In this document: positions 44,301 through 64,000 of the stretch, one piece after another
Layout: each line of letters opens with the position of its first letter
How positions within the stretch are numbered: the first letter of the stretch is position 1
Program-made: the position numbers and the translations under genes
From: Anas platyrhynchos
Lineage: Eukaryota; Chordata; Aves; Anseriformes; Anatidae
Direction: 5' to 3'
Assembly (NCBI RefSeq): GCF_047663525.1
Contig: NC_092617.1
Coordinates: 5,447,550 to 5,511,549, forward strand
DNA: 64,000 bases
The notes under the pieces: generated by a model
The model's database searches: none
Seen by the model: only the letters and a program-made list of their open reading frames with translations
What the model was told of the DNA's origin: nothing

Positions 44301-47300
44301 CCCCCAGCCCCATAACTCCCTCCCCCAGCCCCATAGATTCCACCCCCAGCCCCACACCCCCCCAGCCCCACACTTGTGGGTCGCACCTGGCTGGGGCTGT
44401 AGCCCTCGTAGAGGTGGAAGCGGCCCTGCAGCACCGCGCACGGCGTCGCCCCCAGGCGGCCCAGCACCAGGCGCCCCACGTGGCCCGACACTGGGGGGGC
44501 AGCGCCCCATAAGTGGGGGTCCCAGCCCCATAAGTAGCCTCTCTGCCCCATAAGTAGCCCCCCTGACCCATAAGTGGGCCCCAAGTGCCACCCCCTGCCC
44601 CATAAGTGGCCCCTCTGCCCGATAAGTGGGGGTCCCAGCCCCATAAGTGGGGCCTCTGCCCCATAACTAGTCCCCCCTGACCCATAAGTAGCCATCCCAT
44701 AACCTCCCAGCCCCATAAGTGGGCCCAAAGTGCCCCCCAAGTGCCACCCCCTGCCCCATAAGTGGGGGTCCCAGCCCCATAAGTAGCCCCTCTGCCCCAT
44801 AAGTGGGACCCCCTGACCCATAAGTGGCCATCCCATAACCTCCCAGCCCCATAAGTGGGCCCAAAGTGCCACCAAAGTGCCACCCCCTGCCCCATAAGTG
44901 GGACTCCCTGACCCATAAGTGGGGGTCCCTGCCCCATAAGTGGGACCCCCGGCCCCATAAGTAGTCCCCCCTGACCCATAAGTGGGACCCCCAGCCCCAT
45001 AAGTGGGACCTCTGCCCCATAGATGGGCCCCGAGTGTGACCCCCTGCCCCATAGAGGTGGGTCTGCACTTAGAGGAGAATCCCCCATTCACAGACCCCTG
45101 TCCCAACCCGAAGATTCTGAAATTTCCCAATTTTCGCATTTTTATTTATTCCTATTTTCGAAATCCGATTATTCCGATTTATCTCGAAATCCTCCTAAAT
45201 CCCGAAATCCTCCGAATGTTTCCGAAATTTCTCCGAAATCTCCTCCAAATTCCTCGATTTACTCCGAACCCCACCCCCAAATCCCCCCAAATCCCCCCAA
45301 AACCCACCCCAAATTCCCCCATTTACCCCCCAAATCCCCTCAAAACCCCCCAAATCCCCCAAATCCCCCCAAATCTCCCAAATTTCCCAGAACCTCCCAA
45401 ATCTCCCAAAACCCTCCCAAATTTCCCAAATCTCCCAAATTCCTCCGACTACTCCCAAATCTCCGAAATCTCCGAAATTCCCCGATTTACCCCCATAATC
45501 CCTAACAAATCTCCGAAATCTCCGAAATCTCCCGATTTACCCCCAAACCCACCCCAAATCCCCCCCAAATCCCCCCCAAATCCCCCATTTATCCCCCAAA
45601 TCCCCCCAAATCCCCCATTCATCCCCCCCAAATCCCCCATTTACCCCCCAAATCCCCCCCCAAATCCCCCCTAAATCCCCCCAAATCCCCCCAAATCCCC
45701 TATAACCCCCCAAACCCCCCCAAACCCCCCCCCAAATCCCCCATAACCCCCCCAAAAACCCCCATTTACCCCCCATTTACCCCCCAAATCCCCCCAAATC
45801 CCCCCATTTACCCCCCAACCCCCCCCCAACCCCCAAATCCCCCAAATACCCCCCAAATCCCCCCAAATCCCCCCAACCCCCCATTTACCCCCTGACCCCC
45901 CAAAAAAATCCCCAAATCCCCCATTTACCCCCCATTTACCCCCATAACCCCAATAAATCCCCCCAAATCCCCCCAAATCCCCCCCAATACTCCCCCGGAC
46001 CATCCCAAATCCCCCCCGACCCCAAAAAAAAACCCCAAATCCCCCCAAACCCCCCGGTAACCCACCGGTGCTTTGGGGGAAGTGGGGGATGTCCCCGTAG
46101 TCCAGGTGCTGTGGGGCCGCCAGCTCCTGGGCCAGGGCCCCCAGCCCCGAGCCGCAGACCAGGGCCACCCGCGGGGGCTCGGCCGCGCGCCCCAAAACCC
46201 AAGCGGCCGCCTCGGCGCACGCCTCGTAGCTGGGGGGGCGAAAATTTATGCAGGCTAGATCCTAAAAGGAACGTCAGGTTGGGTTATGGGGTCGATTCGG
46301 ATCTGTAGGGTGGGCTATGGGGTCAACCAGGATCTATGGGGTGGGCTATGGGGTCAATGGAGACCCATAGGGTGGGCTATGGGGTCAACCAGGATCTGTA
46401 GGGTGGGTTATGGGGTCAACCAAAACCCATAGGAAGGGTTATGGGGTCAACCAGGATCTATAGGGTGGGTTATGGGGTCAACCAAGACCCATAGGATAAG
46501 CATTGGGGTCAACTAAGATCTATGGGGTGGGCTATGGGGTCAACCAAGACCCATAGGGTCAACCAAAACCCATGGGAAGACCATTGGGGTCAACCGCAAT
46601 CTATGGGGTGGGTTATGGGGTCAACCAAGACCATAGGATGAGCTTTGGGGTCAACTAAGATCTATAGGGTGGGCTATGGGGTCAACTAAGATCCTATAGG
46701 GTCAACCAAGACCCCATAGGATCATCAATGGGTCAACCAAGACCCATAGGGTGGGCTATGGGGTCAACCAGGATCTATAGGGTGGGCTATGGGGTCAACC
46801 AAGGGGTGTAGGGTGGGCTATGGGGTCAACCAGGGTCTATAGGGTGAGCTATGGGGCCAGCCAAGCCCCATAGGCAGGGTTATGGGGTCCACCCCAATCT
46901 ATGGGGGTGCGCTATGGGGTCACCCAGGATCTATGGGGCGGGCTATGGGGTCAACCAAGACCCATAGGGTTGGCTATGGGGTCAATTAATATCTATGGGG
47001 TGGCTATGGGGTCAACCAGGATCTATGGGGCAGGCTATGGGGTCAAGCGAGACCCATAGGGTGGGTTATGGGTCAACCCCAATCTATGGGGTGCGCTATG
47101 GGGTCAAGCAGGATCTATGGGGTGGGCTATGGGGCAGGCAAGGGCTATAGGGCAGAGTTCTGGGGTCAGCCAGGGCTCGGGGGTGGGCTCTGGGGTGAGC
47201 CGGGCCCCACAGCGCGCCCCATAGGGAGGCCCCGGCCCCATAGCGGGCCCATAGCGACCCCCCAGCCCCATAGCGACCCCATAGGGACCCATAGCCCCCC

Positions 47301-49977
47301 CCGCCCCCATAGCCTGCCCCATAGAGCCCCTCCCAGCCCCATAGCGGCCCCATAGGGACCCCCCTGCCCCATAGGGTGCCCCATAGAGACCCCAGACCCC
47401 ATAGCAGCCCCATAGGGACCCCATAGGGACCCCCCTGCCCCGTAGCCTGCCCCATAGCGCCCCTCCCAGCCCCATAGCCAGCCCCATAGGGGTACCCCAG
47501 CCCCATAGCCTGCCCCATAGCAACCCCCCTGCCCCATAGCGAGCCCCATAGGGGTACCCCAGCCCCATAGATACCCCACAGGGTGCCCCATAGCGCCCCC
47601 CTGCCCCATAGCGGCCCCATAGAGACCCCCCAGCCCTATAGGACCCCATAGGGAACTCCCAGCCCCATAGCGAGCCCCATAGCGGCCCCCTGCCCCCATA
47701 GCAACCCCATAGGGACCCCCCTGCCCCATAGCCTGCCCCATAGCGCCCCCTGTGCCCCATAGCCAGCCCCATAGGGGTACCCCAGCCCCATAGCCAGCCC
47801 CATAGCGACCCCATAGGAACTCCCCAGCCCCATAGCCTGCCCCATAGAGACCCCAGGGCCCCATAGCGAGCCCCATAGAGACCCCATAGGCCCCCCCTGC
47901 CCCATAGCGGCCCCATAGGGACCCCATAGAGACCCCCCAGCCCCATAGCCTGCCCCATAGCGCCCCCCTGCCCCATAGCAACCCCATAGGGACCCCATAG
48001 GGACCCCCCAGCCCCATAACCTGCCCCATAGAAACCCCTAGACCCCATAACCTGCCCCATAGAGCACCCCCTGCCCCATAGCGGCCCCATAGGGACCCCC
48101 CTGCCCCATAACCTGCCCCATAGCGACCCCCCAACCCCATAGCGGCCCCATAGCCTGCCCCATAGCGCCCCCCCTGCCCCACATCCAGCCCCATAGCGCC
48201 CCTTGTGCCCCATAACCTGCCCCATAGCGAGCCCCATAGGGACCCCCCAGCCCCATAGCGACCCCATAGGGACCCCACAGCCCCACAGCCTGCCCCATAG
48301 CGACCCCAGGGCCCCATAGCCAGCCCCATAGGGTGCCCATAGCAACACCTGTGCCCCATAGCCTGCCCCATAGCGACCTCCCAGCCCCATAGGGACCCCC
48401 CCAGCCCCATAGCGCCCCCTGTGCCCCATAGCGAACCCCATAGGGGTACCCCTGCCCCATAGCCTGCCCCATAGCGACCCCCCTGCCCCATAGGGACCCC
48501 TCCAGCCCCATAGAGACCCCATAGGGTGCCCCATAGGCCCCCCCCTGCCCCATAGCCAGACCCATAGCGGCCCCATAGGGACCCTATAGGCCCCCCTCAG
48601 CCCCATAGCCTGCCCCATAGAGCCCCTCCCAGCCCCATAGCGAGCCCCATAGGGGTACCCCTGCCCCATAGCCTGCCCCATAGCCCCCCCAGCCCCATAG
48701 CAAGCCCCATAGCGACCCCCCTGCCCCATAGATACCCCATAGGGTGCCCCATAGCGACCCCCCAGCCCCATAGCGACCCCATAGAGGCCCCCTGAGCCCC
48801 ATAGGGACACCCCTGCCCCACATCCTGCCCCATAGAGACCCCTGAGCCCCATAGAGACCCCATAGGGACCCATAGGGACCCCCCTGCCCCATAGCCTGCC
48901 CCACAGCTCCCCCCACGTGACCCCACCCCCACGTGCCCCCTCCCCCCACCACGTGACCCCTTTCCCGCTCAGGCCCCGCCCCCTAACCCGGAAGCCGCGC
49001 TCTGATTGGCCGCCGGGGGGGCGGGACCAGGGCGGGGCGGCCTCCCATTGGCCGAAAGCGGCACCGCCACCCGGAAGTGCCCCAAAACCCCCCAAAAACC
49101 CCCCAAAAACCCCCCGATTAAAGCTTAATTCCCCTTAATTAGCCTTAATTACCCTTAATTAGCATCTAATTTGCATAAAAAGATCAATTTGGGGGGGGTA
49201 GGAACCAAAAAACCACCCGGAAGTCTCCCCAAAACCCCGCAAAAACCCCCAAAACCCCCGATTAAAGCTTCACTCCCCCTAATTCGCCTTAATTAGCCCT
49301 AATTACCCTTAATTAGCATCTCATTTGCATAAAAACCCAATCGGGGGGAATTAGGGGGGGGGGAGGAACCAAAAAACCACCCGGAAGTGCCCCAAAAACC
49401 CCCCAAAAACCCCCCAAAACCCCCCGATTAAAGCTTCACTCCCCCTAATTAGCCTTAATTAGCCCTAATTACCCTTAATTAGCATCTCATTTGCATAAAA
49501 ACCCAATCGGGGGGGGGAATTAGGGGGGGGGAGGAACCAAAAAACCACCCGGAAGTGCCCCAAAAACCCCCCAAAAACCCCCCAAAACCCCCGATTAAAG
49601 CTCAATTCCCCTAATTAGCCTTAATTAGCCTTAATTAGCCTTAATTAGCATCTCATTTGCATAAAAAGATCAATTTGGGGGGGGTAGGAACCAAAAACCA
49701 CCCGGAAGTCTCCCAAAACCCCCCCAAAAACCCCCCAAAACCCCCTAATTAGGCCTCAAACCCCCTTAATTCCCCTTAATTAACCCTAATTAGCATCTCA
49801 TTTGCATAAAAACCCCATTAAAGGGGGGTAGGAACCAAAAATCCGGGGCCGGAACCAAAAGCGCGGGGTCGCGGCGCCGCCCGGAAGCGCCCCCGGGGGG
49901 ACCCCCCTTAAAGGCCCCCCCCCCCCCTGCCCGGGGGGGTTCTGCGCATGCGCGCCCCGCGCTCACCTCCCCTCCAT
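32114..49977 (-). CDS. PNP: PNP, purine nucleoside phosphorylase (six coding exons)
   Basis: Cytosolic trimeric enzyme of purine salvage: splits inosine and guanosine (and deoxy forms) with phosphate into base and ribose-1-phosphate. Coding exons (minus): 49967-49977, 46066-46229, 44387-44490, 38298-38474, 36460-36641, 32114-32346. With one extra base in exon 4 discounted, they give exactly 289 residues, the human length. Catalytic features are present: Ser31 in CGSGLG, His62 in SGHVG, Arg82/His84/Glu87 in QGRFHLYEGY, Asn113 in TNAAG, Tyr195-Glu196 in PSYETVAE (Phe in human), Met214 in GMSTV, Asn238 in LITN and His258 in GHQEVL. As written, exon 4 has a one-base insertion that would break the frame after about residue 99. 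The gene is divergent from PIP4P1, as in human. Confidence 0.96.
32347..34300. repeat. 512-bp higher-order repeat carrying exon 6 acceptor copies (PNP intron 5)
   Basis: Three complete units (32347-32858, 32859-33369, 33370-33887) and a partial fourth. Each holds the same succession: CTAAGGACACGCTAAG, a 'TTTTTAGGGTTTTCCCAC' segment, a TTTCTATCATT tract, GGGGGCTTAGCGTGTTCC and TTATTAGGGTGTC decamers. Each then ends (left to right) with GCTCATGCCT, the reverse complement of the exon 6 acceptor plus its first nine bases. Confidence 0.92.
34340..36445. repeat. ATTTTGGGCTACTTCCATGGG array (PNP intron 5, donor-proximal)
   Basis: About 95 units of 20-21 bp. Because 21 is a multiple of 3 and the unit has no stop, frames stay open for more than 500 codons (WATSMGFWA type). 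This is not a gene. The unit changes to GGGGTATTTCTGTGGGGTTT before about 34850 and to CCCCTTGGGATTTTGGCCCC near 35940-36060. Confidence 0.95.
36460..36641 (-). CDS. PNP: PNP coding exon 5
   Basis: Split Arg then FGPRFPSMLDAYDPELRR and on; contains VGGPSYETVAECRFLRR and ends IGADAV, with donor GTGAGT. The acceptor is CGAAAAG after a long T/C tract. The base-contacting pair Phe200-Glu201 of human PNP is Tyr-Glu here. Confidence 0.96.
36720..38290. repeat. GACCACCAAGACCCCAAGAT array (PNP intron 4)
   Basis: Units of about 10-11 bp: GACCACCAA, GACCCCAAGAT, GACCCCAAAACCCCCCAA. G-rich in sense (GGTCATCTTGGGG). Frames of more than 500 residues (LVVILGSWWSSWG type) are repeat translation. Confidence 0.95.
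38298..38474 (-). CDS. PNP: PNP coding exon 4, with one-base insertion
   Basis: Expected reading is VVLPVRVLRLLGVHTL then VLTNAAGSLNPALGPGD to ALVGANDE, with acceptor CCCCAG and donor GTGAGC. The exon is 177 bases, but phase 0 in and 2 out demand 176. The extra base lies in CGGGGTGCTG (minus strand), where five intronic copies of this exon start read CGGGTGCTG. Either an assembly slip in a G-run or a real frameshift. The rest of the exon is intact. Confidence 0.93.
38475..43085. repeat. GGTTGAGGAACTTTGGGGTG array with exon 4 fragments (PNP intron 3)
   Basis: About 4.6 kb of units near 18-21 bp (GGGTGAGGAACTTTG, GGTTGAAGAATTTGG, GGAACATCAAGGTTGA). Five copies of the first about 48 bases of exon 4 with its acceptor are embedded, ending at 39936, 40452, 41386, 41961 and 42624. 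Blocks around copies 1 and 3 (39840-40080 and 41290-41520) are nearly identical, so units of about 1.45 kb were copied recently. Confidence 0.93.
43090..43745. repeat. CCCCATAGATTCCACCCCCAG array (PNP intron 3)
   Basis: Units of about 20-22 bp: CCCCAGCCCCATA, GATTCCACCCCCAGCCCCAC. The same array resumes at 44090-44380 after an AT-rich unique segment. Confidence 0.9.
43746..44090. other. Unique AT-rich segment in PNP intron 3
   Basis: About 340 bp without tandem structure (GAGATTTATTTGAGCACC through CTTCTTTTCTCATAG), rich in short A/T tracts, with a CACCATCACCACC patch. It is one of very few intronic stretches here that is not an array. It could be original intron or an old insertion. No transposon ends or coding content were recognised. 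Confidence 0.6.
44091..44386. repeat. CCCCATAGATTCCACCCCCAG array, second part (PNP intron 3)
   Basis: Continuation of the 43090-43745 array up to the exon 3 donor. Confidence 0.88.
44387..44490 (-). CDS. PNP: PNP coding exon 3
   Basis: Split Val then SGHVGRLVLGRLGATPC and on to QGRFHLYEGYSPSQ; acceptor CCCCCCAG, donor GTGCGA. It carries the phosphate- and ribose-binding His62, Arg82, His84 and Tyr86 (human His64, Arg84, His86, Tyr88). Confidence 0.97.
44500..45060. repeat. CCCCATAAGTGGG array (PNP intron 2)
   Basis: Units of about 20 bp (GCCCCATAAGTGGGACCCC, GACCCATAAGTAGCC) with a higher-order period near 130 bp. Confidence 0.9.
45100..45250. other. Short AT-rich patch in PNP intron 2
   Basis: Non-tandem TTCTGAAATTTCCCAATTTTCG-type sequence. 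On the PNP sense strand it contains GAATAAATAAAAATG near 45140-45152, a possible intronic poly(A) signal. Confidence 0.45.
45251..46060. repeat. CCCCCAAATC array (PNP intron 2)
   Basis: Units of about 9-11 bp (CCCCCAAATC, CCCATTTACC) running to the exon 2 donor. G-rich in sense (GATTTGGGGGG). Confidence 0.9.
46066..46229 (-). CDS. PNP: PNP coding exon 2
   Basis: YEACAEAAAWVLGRAAEPPR then VALVCGSGLGALAQEL to GDIPHFPQST; acceptor CCCCCAG, donor GTGGGT. It contains the phosphate-binding loop CGSGLG. The first codon is split with exon 1 (AG plus C, Ser). Confidence 0.97.
46260..47195. repeat. GGGTGGGCTATGGGGTCAACC array (PNP intron 1)
   Basis: Units of about 30 bp: ATAGGGTGGGCTATGGGGTC plus AACCAAGACC or AACCAGGATCT. 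C-rich in the PNP sense. Confidence 0.92.
47196..48905. repeat. CCCCATAGCGACCCCATAGG array (PNP intron 1)
   Basis: About 1.7 kb of 10-11 bp-based units (GCCCCATAGC, GACCCCATAGGG, CCCCCTGCCCCATAGC). The minus-strand open frame of 663 residues (MGLGGRYGAGYGAG type) is repeat translation. Confidence 0.93.
49065..49840. repeat. Five-unit array with ETS and octamer sites (PNP intron 1, near promoter)
   Basis: Tandem units of about 146-168 bp starting at CCGGAAG (49071, 49217, 49381, about 49549, about 49702; partial at about 49878). Each has CCGGAAGTG or CCGGAAGTC (ETS/GABP type), CCCCAAAAACCCC repeats, GATTAAAGC, several CTTAATTAGC cores and CATTTGCATAAAA (reverse of the ATGCAAAT octamer). It lies about 140-900 bp downstream of the PNP start. 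Confidence 0.8.
49943..49953. promoter_or_regulatory. NRF1 site TGCGCATGCGC
   Basis: A perfect NRF1-type palindrome, 14 bases inside PNP intron 1 from the donor. NRF1 sites are common in CpG-island bidirectional promoters. Confidence 0.65.
49967..49977 (-). CDS. PNP: PNP coding exon 1
   Basis: ATG in a perfect Kozak context (GCCGCCATGG), coding MEG plus two bases of Ser, then donor GTGAGC. The phase matches exon 2, giving MEGSYEACAEAA against human MENGYTYEDYKN. Human PNP also has a very short first coding exon with the same phase. Confidence 0.9.
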
Positions 49978-50715
49978 GGCGGCCCCGGCTCTGCCCCCCC
50001 CTACCCGGAGGAGCTGCCCTTATAAGGCTCGTGACGTCATAAAGGGGGCAGAGCGGTTCGGCCAATCAGGAAGCGAGGAGGGGTCTCGTCGCTATGGCAA
50101 CGGGGAGGCAGCCAATGGGAGGGCGAGGAGGGGAAAGGGGAGGGGAGAGGTTGCTATGGAGACAAAGGGGAGCGGGGGTCACGTGGTGCGGGAGAGCCAA
50201 TAGGAAGAGAGGGGGTGGGGAAGGGAGGGGCGGTTGCTATGGGGACGGGGGGGTCACGTGGTGGGCAAAGGCCAATGGAGGAGGGGAAGGGAGGGGCGGT
50301 TGCTATGGAGACAGGGGAGGGGGAGCACGTGACGCGCGGCAGCCAATAGGAAGAGAGGAAGGGAGGGGCGGTTGCTATGGAGACAGGGGAGGGGGCACGT
50401 GATGCGCGGCAGCCAATCAGGAGCGAGGGCGGTGCTGAGGGGCGGGGGCGGTTGCTATGGAGACGGGGGAGGGGGGCAAAGGGGGGTCACGTGAGGCGCG
50501 GGAGCCAATAGGAGGAGAGAGGGCGGGGCGGTTGCTATGGGAACCGGGGGTGTGGCCGGAAGGGGGTCACGTGATGGGCGGGAGCCAATAGGAGGAGGGG
50601 AAGGGGCAGGGCGGTTGCTATGGAGACGGGGGGAGGGGGGGGCGAAGGGGGGTCACGTGACGGGAGGGAGCCAATGGGAGGCCGCGGAGGGGGTCACGTG
50701 AGGAGCGCGGCCAAA
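49978..50715. promoter_or_regulatory. Divergent PNP/PIP4P1 promoter with RFX-E-box-CCAAT module array
   Basis: The 738 bp between the two ATGs. Near PNP are a CTTATAAG box (about 50020-50027) and a CRE at 50032. From 50060 to 50700 comes a tandem array of about 60-115 bp units. Each combines GTTGCTATGG (RFX X-box half), a CACGTG E-box and a CCAAT box (NF-Y). E-boxes are at 50180, 50255, 50326, 50396, 50488, 50568, 50654 and 50695; the copy at 50652-50661 is GTCACGTGAC, the CLEAR consensus of TFEB. PIP4P1 is a known TFEB target. Confidence 0.8.
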
Positions 50716-63436
<12,721 letters not shown>

Positions 63437-63439
63437 GTG

Positions 63440-64000
63440 AGTACTGGGAGGGACTGGGAGGGGACTGGGAGGCAACTGGGATAAACTGGGATAGACTGGG
63501 AGGGGTTATGGGGGGGATTTGGGGGGAATTTAGGGGATTTTGGGGGGTTTGGGGGGATTTTAGGGGACTGGGATGTACTGGGATATACTGGGAGGGGACT
63601 GGGAGGGGATTGGGAGGGACTGGGGGGGACTGGGAGGGGTTATGGGGGGGGTTGGGGGGGATTTAGGGGGGATTTTGGGGGATTTTGGGGGACTGGGGGG
63701 TTTTGGGGCACTGGGAGGGACTGGGATGTACTGGGAGTGAACTGAGAGGGGACTGGGAGGGACTGGGAGGGGGCTGGGGGGGACTGGGAGGGGGTTTGGG
63801 GGGGGTTTTGGGGGGGGTTTGGGGCACTAGGAGGGACTGGGAGTTACTGGGAGGGGACTGGGGGGGCACTGGGAGGGGACTGGGAGTCACTGGGATATAC
63901 TGGGAGGGGACTGGGAGGGACTGGGAGGGGATTGGGGGGATTTGGGAGGGATTTTAGGGGGTTTTAGGGGACTGGGATATACTGGGAGGGCACTGGGAGG
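63440..64000. repeat. GTACTGGGAGGGACTGGGAG array (PIP4P1 intron 6, partial)
   Basis: Same ACTGGGAGG units as intron 3, beginning in the donor itself (GTGAGTACTGGGAGG) and running off the window. Confidence 0.92.

Noticed and set aside
3900..48905. Idea that all intronic arrays are G-rich on the transcript, as in R-loop selection
   Set aside because: Sense strands of NDRG2 introns 3, 4, 9 and most of 11, most of PNP introns 3 and 5, and part of PNP intron 1 are C-rich, so the skew is mixed.
47104..49095. 663-residue minus-strand Gly/Tyr/Trp-rich frame
   Set aside because: Arises from CCCCATAG units of PNP intron 1; keratin-like or silk-like appearance is only repeat translation.

Overview
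The window looks like a piece of a vertebrate, most likely bird, GC-rich microchromosome. Three vertebrate genes can be assembled exon by exon with GT-AG splice sites: NDRG2 (minus strand, coding exons between 2750 and 26111), PNP (minus, 32114 to 49977) and PIP4P1, also called TMEM55B (plus, from 50716 to beyond the right edge). In human these genes all lie in 14q11.2, and PNP and PIP4P1 are head to head there as here. The bird assignment is inferred from tiny GC-rich exons, conserved synteny and introns made almost wholly of minisatellites; no sequence here names a species.

Layout: 1-2640 is repeat-filled flank downstream of NDRG2. NDRG2 follows with 14 recognisable coding exons (about 314 residues). 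Next are a CpG-rich NDRG2 promoter (26.1-26.5 kb) and an intergenic stretch (26.5-32.1 kb) of decamer-like arrays with one AT-rich island near 27.9-28.15 kb. PNP has six coding exons (289 residues, the same length as human PNP). A shared PNP/PIP4P1 promoter region (49.0-50.7 kb) is itself built of tandem copies of transcription-factor-site modules. PIP4P1 exons 1-6 follow; its last exon or exons are outside the window.

The striking property is that almost every intron is a tandem array from donor to acceptor. In at least three introns (PNP introns 3 and 5, PIP4P1 intron 4) the array units carry copies of the downstream exon's 3' splice site plus the first 9-48 exon bases, so rows of decoy acceptors precede the real exon. 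Several other arrays begin at the 5' splice site and repeat its flanking sequence. Two coding exons carry apparent single-base indels (PNP exon 4, PIP4P1 exon 2); intronic copies of PNP exon 4 keep the intact frame. Many very long open frames exist on both strands inside the arrays, but they are products of short repeats without stops and are not genes. No RNA gene, CRISPR array, or autonomous transposon was recognised.
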